Shown: one piece after another, positions 1-7,793 of the stretch
How the letters are laid out: every line of letters begins with the position of its first letter
How positions within the stretch are numbered: position 1 is the stretch's first letter
Assembly: GCF_900114015.1 (NCBI RefSeq)
Contig: NZ_FORN01000024.1
Coordinates: 1-64,000 of the forward strand
Direction of reading: 5' to 3'
Length of the DNA: 64,000 nucleotides
DNA from: Caulobacter sp. UNC279MFTsu5.1
Lineage (GTDB): Bacteria; Pseudomonadota; Alphaproteobacteria; Caulobacterales; Caulobacteraceae
Translations under genes and position numbers: made by a program
The notes under the pieces: generated by a model
Told to the model about the DNA's origin: nothing
Database searches by the model: none
The model's input: the letters and a program-made list of their open reading frames with translations, nothing else

Positions 1-65
1 AGCCGTTATCCGGAAGCCTTCGGATCGCGGATTTTTAACCCGCTCCGATGGAGGCCCCCGACGGG

Positions 66-223
66 CGGAAGGTTGACGACCCTTCCGGACCGCCTGGGCG
101 ATTTCAGCCCAGGCCTGCCGCGTCCGCCGATCCTTCGCCGCCGGGCTTCGTCCTGTGTTGCAAGGAACCTGCCCAGGACGCCCGAAGCGTCACTCAAGAC
201 CACCGGCGAGCGCTTCCCGCTCG
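66..223. other. Four consecutive hairpins, candidate structured RNA
   Basis: Perfect or near-perfect inverted repeats follow one another: CGGAAGG with CCTTCCG (66-72/81-87, 8-base loop); GCCTGGGC with GCCCAGGC (92-99/107-114, 7-base loop); GCTTCG plus GTCCTG with CAGGAC plus CGAAGC (145-188, three-base bulge on the right arm); CGAGCG with CGCTCG (207-212/218-223, 5-base loop). This density of short-looped stems resembles a structured RNA. Either strand could be the transcribed one. No known RNA family is recognised. Confidence 0.35.
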
Positions 224-392
224 TCCACCCCCGAAGGCCGCTCGGTCGCCGGCCGGACGCCCTTCCCGTGCCTTCAGGTGGGACCAGTATGGGGGTGGTC
301 TGGAAGGGTGAGGACAGATTGGGGTCGAGAAAGTTTAGAGCGTTGATTTCTCAAAGCTTTGCTCGTTATCCGCCGAGGACAGACGCCCCGCC

Positions 393-540
393 GGGGACGC
401 GCACTCACGGCAAGGCTTCGGAAAATCGATCCCGGACCATCGGGGGAGTGCGTGTCCCCACCATCATCCACGGCGTCGAACGATCATTCCGGGAGCCCAG
501 ATTCCAAGCGCAACGGCCGACTTGGGGGACACGCACTCAC
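393..540. repeat. Three copies of a GGGGACRCGCACTC repeat in mixed orientation
   Basis: GGGGACGCGCACTCAC lies at 393-408 (+), GAGTGCGTGTCCCC at 446-459 (the reverse complement), and GGGGACACGCACTCAC at 525-540 (+). Adjacent + and - copies can pair to form a long-armed hairpin. This is the layout of REP-type palindromic units. No REP-associated transposase is visible in the window. Confidence 0.65.
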
Positions 541-660
541 CCGCAGCGCCCTGCAAACCGGCCGAGCCCGGCCATGAGCGCGCGTCCCCGACCTCACTTC
601 CGCGCGCCCGCTTCACTCAAAACCTAGCCTCCGCCGTCCACACCGCTTATACCCCGCGCC

Positions 661-2316
661 ATGTTTGAAGGCCTCTCCCCCCTCGCCCGCGACGCTCGAT
701 CCTGGCCGTTCGAGCAGGCGCGCGCCCTGCTCGCCCGCATCCTGCGCCTGCGCCTGTCCGACGAAGAGCGCGACTTCGCCGCGGCCCTGATCCATGCGGG
801 CAAGGCCGACGAGGCGGTGAAGGCCCTTCCGGCCCTGGCCCGGCCGGTGATCCTGGAGACCGGCTACGGCCCCTCGGGCCTGCCGCACATGGGCACCTTC
901 GGCGAGGTGGCGCGCACGACCATGGTCCGCGCGGCGTTCCGCGCCCTGACCGACGACGCCATCCCCACGCGCCTGATCTCGTTCAGCGACGACATGGACG
1001 GCCTGCGCAAGATCCCGCCCAACGTACCGAACGGCGATCTCATGATCCCGGATCTCGACAAGCCGCTGACCGTGGTCCGCGACCCCTACGGCGAGCACGA
1101 GAGCTTCGGCCACCACAACAACGCCCGCCTGCGGGCCTTCCTCGACAGCTTCGGCTTCGACTACGAGTTCGTGTCCTCGACCGACTGCTATCGCGGCGGC
1201 CGGTTCGACGAAACCCTGCTGATCGCCCTGGAGCGTTTCGACGCCATCCAGAAGATCATGCTGCCCTCGCTGGGCGAGGAGCGCCGGGCCACCTATTCGC
1301 CGTTCCTGCCGATCAGCCCCAAGACCGGCAAGGTGCTGCAGGTCCCGACCCTGGAACGCAACGTCGCCAAGGGCACGATCGTGTTCCGCGACGAGGACGG
1401 CGAACTGACCGAGGTCCCGGTGACTGGCGGCGGCGTCAAGATGCAGTGGCGGCCCGACTGGGCGATGCGCTGGACGGCCCTGGGCGTCGACTACGAGATG
1501 AGCGGCAAGGACCTGATCGACAGCGTCCGCCTGTCCAACCAGGTCTGCAAGGTGCTGGGCGGCTCGCCCCCCGAAGGGTTCCACTACGAACTCTTCATGG
1601 ACGAGAACAACCTGAAGATCTCCAAGACCAAGGGCAACGGCCTGACCATGGAGGACTGGCTGCGCTACGGCGCGCCGGAAAGCCTGTCCTACTACATGTT
1701 CCAGAGCCCGAAATCGGCCAAGAAGCTGTATTTCGACGTCATCCCCAAGGCGACCGACGAGTACCTGCAGCAGTTGGACGCCTACCAGAAGCAGGAGCTG
1801 GCCAAGCAGATCGACAACCCGGCCTGGCACGTCCATTCCGGCCAGCCGCCCGAGCAGGGCTCGCCGGTGTCGTTCAGCCTGATGCTGAACCTGGTCTCGG
1901 CCGCCAACGCCTCGGACAAGGCGATCCTGTGGGGCTTCCTGTCGCGCTACATCCCGGGCGCGACGCCCGAGAGCCAGCCGTTGCTGGATCGCCTGGCCGC
2001 CTATGCGATCAACTATTACGACGACTTCGTGAAGCCGACGAAGGCGTTCCGCACCCCGGACGACAAGGAGCGCGCGGCGATCCTCGACCTGCTGGCCCGC
2101 CTGAAGGCCCTGCCGGCCGACTGCCAGGACGCCGAGCTGATCCAGAACGAGGTGTTCGCGGTCGGCAAGGACCACGGCTTCGACCCGCTGCGGGCCTGGT
2201 TCCAGGCGCTGTACGAGGTCCTGCTCGGCCAGAGCCAGGGCCCGCGCTTCGGCTCGTTCGCGGCGATCTTCGGCCTGGACCGGACGACGGCGCTGATCGC
2301 GGAAAAGCTGGGCTGA
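661..2316 (+). CDS. lysK: Lysyl-tRNA synthetase, class I
   Basis: This 551-residue protein charges tRNA-Lys with lysine in the cytoplasm. It is the class I (Rossmann-fold) type found in archaea, spirochaetes and many alphaproteobacteria, not the common class II LysS. The class I HIGH signature appears as HMGT at residues 76-79 within GPSGLPHMGTFGE, and the KMSKS loop as KISKTKGN near residues 319-326. Length is normal for the family. The ATG at 661 is the first in-frame start and gives a normal N-terminus. No second lysyl-tRNA synthetase is seen in the window. The gene stands alone, with a short GC-rich hairpin just after its stop. Confidence 0.96.
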   Translation: MFEGLSPLARDARSWPFEQARALLARILRLRLSDEERDFAAALIHAGKADEAVKALPALARPVILETGYGPSGLPHMGTFGEVARTTMVRAAFRALTDDAIPTRLISFSDDMDGLRKIPPNVPNGDLMIPDLDKPLTVVRDPYGEHESFGHHNNARLRAFLDSFGFDYEFVSSTDCYRGGRFDETLLIALERFDAIQKIMLPSLGEERRATYSPFLPISPKTGKVLQVPTLERNVAKGTIVFRDEDGELTEVPVTGGGVKMQWRPDWAMRWTALGVDYEMSGKDLIDSVRLSNQVCKVLGGSPPEGFHYELFMDENNLKISKTKGNGLTMEDWLRYGAPESLSYYMFQSPKSAKKLYFDVIPKATDEYLQQLDAYQKQELAKQIDNPAWHVHSGQPPEQGSPVSFSLMLNLVSAANASDKAILWGFLSRYIPGATPESQPLLDRLAAYAINYYDDFVKPTKAFRTPDDKERAAILDLLARLKALPADCQDAELIQNEVFAVGKDHGFDPLRAWFQALYEVLLGQSQGPRFGSFAAIFGLDRTTALIAEKLG

Positions 2317-2636
2317 CGAAGGCGGCCGGAAACACGGCCGCCTCCCGCCGTCGCGAAGAAGAAACGACCGCCGGCCGGCAACAGAAACGTCACGCCCCGG
2401 CCAGATTGTATCAAATGCAACAATCAACCTTCGCCGGACCGTTAACGTCGAACAGACATTCGGTGGCGAAAATGCGTCACGGAACTGCAATTGCGCTGAA
2501 ATTTTGCAGGTCGCGACTGTATCGTCTTTCTTAAGCGACTTTCACCGTAAGCGGTTGCTCCGCACGGACGAGCAGTGCTAGTCACGTTTTACTTTTGTCA
2601 CCGCCAATTTGGGCGGCTTTCGCAAATGGGGATCTC
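2317..2636. other. Intergenic region between lysK and ugd
   Basis: This 320-base gap becomes AT-richer toward ugd. It begins with a perfect 8-bp inverted repeat (GGCGGCCG at 2321-2328, CGGCCGCC at 2335-2342) that could end lysK transcription, although no T-run follows. The remainder probably carries the promoter of the ugd-epimerase-flippase run. I cannot identify a convincing -35/-10 pair and see no gene. Confidence 0.5.
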
Positions 2637-3944
2637 ATGCGCGTTGCGATGATTGGCACCGGTTATGTTGGCCTGGTGTCTGGGGCCTGCTTCGCCGACT
2701 TCGGTCACGTCGTAACCTGCATCGACAAGGATCCTAGCAAGATCGAACGGCTCGAACGGGGCGAAATCCCGATCTTCGAGCCTGGCCTCGACGACCTGGT
2801 GGCGCGCAACGTGCGCGAAGGCCGCCTGTTCTTCACGCTGGAGGGCGCCCAGGCGATCAAGGACGCCGACGCGGTGTTCATCGCCGTGGGCACGCCGACC
2901 CGCCGCGGCGACGGCCACGCCGACCTCAGCTACGTCTACGCCGCCGCCGAGGAGATCGCCGGCCTGATCGAGGACTTCACCGTGGTGGTCACCAAGTCGA
3001 CCGTGCCCGTGGGCACTGGCGACGAGGTCGAGGCGATCATCAAGAAAGTGCGTCCCAACGCCCAGTTCGCCGTGGTTTCGAACCCCGAGTTCCTGCGCGA
3101 AGGCGCGGCGATCGAGGACTTCAAGCGCCCCGACCGCGTGGTGGTCGGCACCGAGGACGAACGCGCCCAGGCGGTGATGCGCGAGCTCTACCGCCCGCTG
3201 AGCCTGAACGAGACGCCGATCGTCTTCACCGGCCGCCGCACCAGCGAGCTGATCAAGTACGCCGCCAACGCCTTCCTGGCGATGAAGATCACCTTCATCA
3301 ACGAGATGGCCGATCTCTGCGAAAAGGTCGGCGCCGACGTGCAGCAGGTGGCCAAGGGCATCGGCCTGGACAAGCGCATCGGCGGCAAGTTCCTCAACGC
3401 CGGCCCCGGCTACGGCGGCTCGTGCTTCCCCAAGGACACGATCGCCCTGGTGCGCACCGCCAACGACTATGGCGCGCCGACCCGGCTGATCGAGACCACC
3501 GTGGCGGTTAACGACGCCCGCAAGAAGGCCATGGCCGACAAGGTGGCCGCCGCCATGGGCCTGGACGACCTGGCCGGCAAGACCGTCGGCGTGCTGGGCG
3601 TGACCTTCAAGCCCAACACCGACGACATGCGCGACGCGCCCAGCCTGGACATCCTGCCGGCCCTGCAGGCCAGGGGCGCGACGGTCCAGGCCTTCGATCC
3701 CGAAGGCCGCCACGAGGCCGAGAAGCTGCTGCCGGGCGTGATCTTCAAGGCCGGCCCCTACGAGGTGGCCGACGGCGCCGACGTGCTGCTGATCCTGACC
3801 GAATGGGACCAGTTCCGGGCCCTGGACCTGGACCGCGTCAAGGGCCTGCTGAAGGCCCCGGTCGTGGTCGACCTGCGCAATGTCTACAAGCCCGCCGAGA
3901 TGGTCCGGCACGGCTTCACCTACGCCTCGATCGGCCGAGGCTGA
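2637..3944 (+). CDS. ugd: UDP-glucose 6-dehydrogenase
   Basis: This enzyme oxidises UDP-glucose to UDP-glucuronate with two NAD+, supplying acidic sugars for surface polysaccharide. The 435-residue protein opens with the Rossmann motif GTGYVG (residues 7-12) and carries the catalytic cysteine at about 263 in GPGYGGSCFPKDT. The N-terminal NAD-binding, central and C-terminal UDP-binding domains are all present at normal length. I chose the ATG at 2637 because the TTG 14 codons upstream adds unconserved residues before the Rossmann fold. The next gene, a UDP-glucuronate epimerase, starts 2 bases after the stop and would use this enzyme's product directly. Confidence 0.95.
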   Translation: MRVAMIGTGYVGLVSGACFADFGHVVTCIDKDPSKIERLERGEIPIFEPGLDDLVARNVREGRLFFTLEGAQAIKDADAVFIAVGTPTRRGDGHADLSYVYAAAEEIAGLIEDFTVVVTKSTVPVGTGDEVEAIIKKVRPNAQFAVVSNPEFLREGAAIEDFKRPDRVVVGTEDERAQAVMRELYRPLSLNETPIVFTGRRTSELIKYAANAFLAMKITFINEMADLCEKVGADVQQVAKGIGLDKRIGGKFLNAGPGYGGSCFPKDTIALVRTANDYGAPTRLIETTVAVNDARKKAMADKVAAAMGLDDLAGKTVGVLGVTFKPNTDDMRDAPSLDILPALQARGATVQAFDPEGRHEAEKLLPGVIFKAGPYEVADGADVLLILTEWDQFRALDLDRVKGLLKAPVVVDLRNVYKPAEMVRHGFTYASIGRG

Positions 3945-3946
3945 CC

Positions 3947-4933
3947 ATGACCGCGGTGATCGTCACGGGGGCCGCGGGCTTCATCGGCATGCACGTGGTC
4001 GAGCGCCTGCTCGACCGTGGCGAGACGGTGATCGGCGTCGACGTCTTCAACGACTATTACGACCCGGCCCTGAAGGCCGCGCGCGCCGCCCGGCTGGAAG
4101 GCCGGGTCGGCTTCACCATGGTCCGCATGGACATCGCCGACGCCGCCGCGTTCGAGGCCCTGGTCCGCGACAGCGGCGCCAAGCGCATCGTGCACCTGGC
4201 CGCCCAGGCTGGCGTGCGCTACTCGATCGAGAACCCATTCGCCTACCAGCGCTCCAACCTGGCCGGCCACCTGTCGGTCCTGGAAGCCGCCCGCCGCGTC
4301 GAGGCCGTGCACCTGGTCTATGCGTCCTCCAGCTCGGTCTATGGCGACCGGCCCCAGTCGCTGGACGGCGGCGAGGGCGCCGGCTTCAAGGAGACCGATC
4401 CGGTCGACGCGCCGGTGTCGCTGTACGCCGCCACCAAGCGCGCCGACGAGCTGATGAGCATCAGCTACGCCAAGCTCTACGGCTTCCCGATGTCGGCCCT
4501 GCGGTTCTTCACCGTCTACGGCCCGTGGGGCCGTCCGGACATGGCCTATTTCGGCTTCACCCAGAAGATCCTGAGCGGCCAGTCGATCGAGGTGTACGGC
4601 GAGGGCAAGATGGCCCGCGACTTCACCTATATCGACGACATCGTCGACGGCGTGGTCGGCGTCCTGGACCACCCCCCGGCCCGGGGCCGGCACGAGATCT
4701 ACAACATCGGCGACAACGATCCCGTCGGCCTGATGGAGATGATCTCGACCCTGGAGACGGCCCTGGGCCGCGAGGCGGTCAAGATCATGCGCCCGATGCA
4801 GCCGGGCGACGTCACCTGCACCTACGCCGACATCGCCAAGCTCAACGCGCTCACCGGCTACAAGCCGAAGGTGAAGCTGAAGCAGGGGCTGGAGAACTTC
4901 GTGGCCTGGTGGGACCAGTACTACGGCCGCTGA
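3947..4933 (+). CDS. UDP-glucuronate 4-epimerase-like SDR
   Basis: This 328-residue extended short-chain dehydrogenase/reductase probably interconverts UDP-glucuronate and UDP-galacturonate. It has the NAD motif GAAGFIG (residues 8-14), the loop SSSSVYG ending at 133, and the catalytic pair Tyr160/Lys164 in YAATK. The DVFNDYYDP segment after the second strand and the AGVRYSIENP segment are characteristic of the UDP-glucuronate epimerase branch rather than GalE. It starts 2 bases after the UDP-glucose dehydrogenase stop, so the two are almost certainly co-transcribed and act in sequence. Substrate assignment rests on these motifs and the neighbour; another UDP-uronic acid epimerase activity is possible. 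Confidence 0.88.
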   Translation: MTAVIVTGAAGFIGMHVVERLLDRGETVIGVDVFNDYYDPALKAARAARLEGRVGFTMVRMDIADAAAFEALVRDSGAKRIVHLAAQAGVRYSIENPFAYQRSNLAGHLSVLEAARRVEAVHLVYASSSSVYGDRPQSLDGGEGAGFKETDPVDAPVSLYAATKRADELMSISYAKLYGFPMSALRFFTVYGPWGRPDMAYFGFTQKILSGQSIEVYGEGKMARDFTYIDDIVDGVVGVLDHPPARGRHEIYNIGDNDPVGLMEMISTLETALGREAVKIMRPMQPGDVTCTYADIAKLNALTGYKPKVKLKQGLENFVAWWDQYYGR

Positions 4934-4980
4934 CGCCATCACCGCGCGGGGCCGAAGCCCCGCCGGCGGAGACCAACCCG

Positions 4981-6276
4981 ATGAAACTGCCTGTCAACCC
5001 GCGCGCGCTCGCGGGTAAGGTTCTGACCAGCAAGGGCTTCCGCGACGCGGTGCTCGTCTATTTCGCCTACTGCTTCCGCTTCATCTCGCCCCTGCTGCTC
5101 TATCCGCTGCTGACGCGGCGGCTGGGGGTGGACGGGTTCTCGGTCTACGCCACGGCCTATTCGATCGCGCTGCTGACCTCGATCGTCGTGGAGTACGGCT
5201 TCAACCTCAGCGGCACGCGTGACGTCGCCACCGCCGCCGACGACGAGCAGCGGGGCCAGATCGTCGCCCGCATCTCGTTCGCCAAGGCGCTGCTGTGCCT
5301 GCCGGCGGTGGCGATCGGCTTCGCGCTGGGCGCGACCAATCCGGTGGTCGGGGGCGATCCCATGGTCACCCTGGCCTCGATCGCCATCGGCTGCGCCCTG
5401 GGCCTGTCGGCGTTCTGGTATTTCCAGGGCATGCGCCGGATCTTCCTGGCCGTCTCGCTGGAAGTCTCGGGACAGGTGATCGGCCTGGTCTCGACCTTCC
5501 TGCTGGTCCGGCATCCCAAGGACACGATCCTGGCCCTGTCGATCCAGGCCGGCGCGATCGCCATCACCTCGCTCGCCGGCGTCTTCGTCATGCTGCGCCA
5601 GTATCCGAACCGCCCCAAACCCAGCATCGGCGAGGCGGTGGAGGCCCTGGTCACCGGCTTCCCGATCTTCATCAGCCGCTCGGCCGTGGTGATCTACGGC
5701 ACGGCTGGCGTGTTCGTGCTGGGCCTGACCAGCACGGCGGCCCACGCGGCCTGGTATGGCGCGGCCGAGCGGGTCATCGCCCCGGCCGCCGCCCTGCTGC
5801 GCCCGATGTCGACGATCCTGCTGCCGCGCCTCTCGGCCCAGGCCAGCGAGGACCCCAGGAAGGCCGCCAGGACGGCGGGCCTGATCTGCGCGGCGACCGG
5901 CGCGCTCTACCTGTTCGGCGCCCTGGTCGTGTGCCTGGGCGCGCCCCTGCTGTTCAAGCTGATCTTCGGCGCGGGATTCGCCGGCGGCGCCCCGGTGCTG
6001 GCCGTGCTGGCCTTCGTGATGCCCGCCGCCGCCCTGAACACCATCGTCGTCAACCAGCTGATGGTGGCCTTGCGCCTGGACAAGAAGATCGCCCAGGTCG
6101 TGCTGGCCGGGGCGGCCGTGAGCCTGGCCTCGGCCTTCCTGCTCAGCCACAACTTCGGCGGCGTGGGCATGGCCGCCTCGCGCCTGGTCTCGGAGCTGTT
6201 CATCTTCGGGTTCGCGGCGTTCCTGTCCTGGCGGCACCTGCGCGCGGACCGGTCGGCGGCGTCAGCGGCGGGCTAG
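4981..6276 (+). CDS. Oligosaccharide flippase, Wzx/MOP family
   Basis: This 431-residue integral membrane protein has about 12 to 14 hydrophobic segments spread over its length, for example around residues 20-60, 95-140, 155-200, 225-260 and 300-420. Topology, length and the N-terminal RFISPLLLYPLLTRRLG segment fit the polysaccharide branch of the MOP exporter superfamily, which flips undecaprenyl-linked repeat units across the inner membrane. ATG 4981 follows the purine-rich GGCGGAGA. It is the third gene of the rightward sugar-nucleotide run. Its 3' end overlaps by 15 bases the 3' end of the convergent acetyltransferase gene, so the two polysaccharide operons meet tail to tail. The exact glycan moved cannot be told from sequence. 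Confidence 0.87.
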   Translation: MKLPVNPRALAGKVLTSKGFRDAVLVYFAYCFRFISPLLLYPLLTRRLGVDGFSVYATAYSIALLTSIVVEYGFNLSGTRDVATAADDEQRGQIVARISFAKALLCLPAVAIGFALGATNPVVGGDPMVTLASIAIGCALGLSAFWYFQGMRRIFLAVSLEVSGQVIGLVSTFLLVRHPKDTILALSIQAGAIAITSLAGVFVMLRQYPNRPKPSIGEAVEALVTGFPIFISRSAVVIYGTAGVFVLGLTSTAAHAAWYGAAERVIAPAAALLRPMSTILLPRLSAQASEDPRKAARTAGLICAATGALYLFGALVVCLGAPLLFKLIFGAGFAGGAPVLAVLAFVMPAAALNTIVVNQLMVALRLDKKIAQVVLAGAAVSLASAFLLSHNFGGVGMAASRLVSELFIFGFAAFLSWRHLRADRSAASAAG

Positions 6277-6783
6277 AACCTTCGCCGGGACGCCCCCGAC
6301 CACGCTGCCGGGCGGCACGTCGCGGTTGACCACGGCGTTGGCCGCGACCACGGCGCCGTCGCCGACCGTCACCGGGCCGACGATCACCGCGCCGGCATAG
6401 AGGGTCACCCCGTCGCCGATCACCGGATACGAGGACTGCTCGGCGTTGGCGCGGCCCAGGGTGACGTTCTGGTAGATCGTCACGCCCTTGCCGATCCGCA
6501 CGTCGTCCCCGATGACGATCCCGGTGGGATGCGGCAGCAGCAGGCCCTCGCCGATGTCGGCGTCGAACGAGATGTAGCAGGCGCTGGACGCGACGTTCCA
6601 CCGCCAGACCAGGCGCGCCAGGCCCTTGCCCAGCTTGCCCCGCCGGGCCAGCTGCGCGGCCAGGCGGGCCAGGACCATGGTCTTGAAGGCGGGCGTGAAC
6701 AGCCACTTCACCAGCGGCGCATAGGGCTTGCGGCTGTCGGTGATGCGGGCGAGGTCGGCCCGGACGGCCTGTCTCAGGCTCAT
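6262..6783 (-). CDS. Serine acetyltransferase-like hexapeptide acetyltransferase
   Basis: A 173-residue left-handed beta-helix acyltransferase. The C-terminal half shows hexapeptide turns including IGEGLLLPHPTGIVIGDDV and IGKGVTIYQNVTLG, with the CysE-like HPTG and NVTLG segments. The N-terminal helical domain is shorter than that of true serine acetyltransferases (about 270 residues). As the last gene of a polysaccharide operon it more likely O- or N-acetylates a sugar than serine. Its ATG overlaps the stop of the upstream glycosyltransferase by 4 bases (ATGA), and its 3' end overlaps the convergent flippase gene by 15 bases. Confidence 0.82.
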   Translation of the reverse strand: MSLRQAVRADLARITDSRKPYAPLVKWLFTPAFKTMVLARLAAQLARRGKLGKGLARLVWRWNVASSACYISFDADIGEGLLLPHPTGIVIGDDVRIGKGVTIYQNVTLGRANAEQSSYPVIGDGVTLYAGAVIVGPVTVGDGAVVAANAVVNRDVPPGSVVGGVPAKVLARR

Positions 6784-7793
6784 GGAGCGACGCTCGCCGG
6801 CCAGCCCTCGGGTCGGCCGGACTTCACGCCCATGGCCTTGCGCAGCTGGGCCAGCGCCGGGCCGCCCCAGGGCGCGGCCAGTAGGCTCAAGCCGGTGCGG
6901 ATGACCCGATTGCGGGGCGAGGCGACCAGATAGTCGCGGGCGATCTGGTGGCCGGCCTTGGGCGAGCCGAACAGGGCGCTGCGGATCGCCACCTTGCTCA
7001 GTTGCTTCTGCACGTCCGGATCGTCGATCGGCAGCACGTCGGTGACCGCCTCGCCGGCCGCCAGGCGCGAGAGCACCTGGACCTCGTCGACCGTCCCGCG
7101 GGCGATCTTCTTGCCCAGCATGTAGTAGGCGCTCTGGCGCGCCACGGTGGCCGGGTTGAACGAGATGCCGCCGAAATCGACCGCGCGGATATAAAGCGGC
7201 TCGGGCACGGTCGCGAACCGGCCCAGGTGGCGCATGCGCAGCCACAGGTCGTTGTCCTGCGACATGCGGAACTCGGGACGGTAACCGCCGGCCGTCTCGT
7301 AGGCCGAGCGCCGGAACATCACCTCGCCATGGGTGAAGGTGGTGTCGTCGATCAGGTCCTCGGTCGACTTGGATCCCGCGTCCGGCGTGCGGACTCGGTA
7401 GAGATTCATCGCCTCGATATAGTTGACGTAGTGGCTGCCCACGACCACGACCTCGGGCTGGGCGTCCATCAGGGCGGCCTGGGCCTCCAGCCGGCGCGGC
7501 AGCGAGACGTCGCCGGCGTCGTGGATGGCGACATAGGGGCTTTGGGCCTGGCGGACGCCTTCGATCAGCCCCCGGGTCAGGCCGATGTTCTTCTCGCGCG
7601 TCACCAGCCGGAAGCGCGGATCGTCCATCTCGGCGAGCACCTCGCGCAGCACCGCCGCGGTCTCGTCGCTGGACCCGTCGTCGGCGATGATCGCCTCGAA
7701 GTCCTGCAGGGTCTGGTCCCTCAGGCCGTACAGGGTGGGACGCACCGCCTGGGGGCGATTGTAGAAGCAGCAGACAACCGAAACCTTGGTCAT
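6780..7793 (-). CDS. Glycosyltransferase family 2
   Basis: This 337-residue protein is a GT-A inverting glycosyltransferase. The N-terminus SVVCCFYNRPQAV matches the GT2 nucleotide-binding strand, IIADDGSSDET contains the UDP-contacting DDGS, and AIHDAGDVSLP near residue 90 carries a degenerate version of the metal-binding DxD. No transmembrane segments are evident, so it would act at the cytoplasmic face on a lipid-linked acceptor. It starts at the ATG overlapping the stop of the polymerase gene by 4 bases and is itself overlapped by the acetyltransferase start. Donor and acceptor sugars are unknown. Confidence 0.88.
   Translation of the reverse strand: MTKVSVVCCFYNRPQAVRPTLYGLRDQTLQDFEAIIADDGSSDETAAVLREVLAEMDDPRFRLVTREKNIGLTRGLIEGVRQAQSPYVAIHDAGDVSLPRRLEAQAALMDAQPEVVVVGSHYVNYIEAMNLYRVRTPDAGSKSTEDLIDDTTFTHGEVMFRRSAYETAGGYRPEFRMSQDNDLWLRMRHLGRFATVPEPLYIRAVDFGGISFNPATVARQSAYYMLGKKIARGTVDEVQVLSRLAAGEAVTDVLPIDDPDVQKQLSKVAIRSALFGSPKAGHQIARDYLVASPRNRVIRTGLSLLAAPWGGPALAQLRKAMGVKSGRPEGWPASVAP

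Larger units (their letters stand above)
1..660. other. Non-coding, hairpin-rich region upstream of lysK
   Basis: No open frame here has convincing coding character; those present overlap in several frames and match no family I recognise. Bases 66-223 hold four compact perfect or near-perfect hairpins in a row, and bases 393-540 hold three copies of a 14-16 base repeat in mixed orientation; both are listed separately. The left part could be a structured RNA gene or a decayed segment. I looked for RNase P, tmRNA and SRP RNA signature motifs and did not find them. The last 60 bases presumably contain the lysK promoter, but I see no clear -35/-10 pair. Confidence 0.6.

Noticed and set aside
60-120. 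A GTCCGGAAGG stretch on the minus strand resembling the SRP RNA tip
   Set aside because: The bases pair in a different hairpin (66-87) and the conserved flanking loop of SRP RNA is missing.
393-540. CRISPR-like short repeats
   Set aside because: Only three copies in alternating orientation with uneven spacing and no cas genes; REP-like fits better.
613-2490. A 625-codon open frame antisense to lysK
   Set aside because: It mirrors the codon pattern of lysK, is rich in Arg/Gln/Val/Gly low-complexity sequence typical of GC-rich antisense frames, and shows no domain.
2598-3911. A long minus-strand frame opposite ugd
   Set aside because: Antisense shadow of a clear UDP-glucose dehydrogenase; composition is that of a GC-skewed reverse frame.
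6262-6783. True serine acetyltransferase CysE
   Set aside because: The N-terminal domain is too short and the context is a polysaccharide operon, so only a CysE-like fold is claimed.
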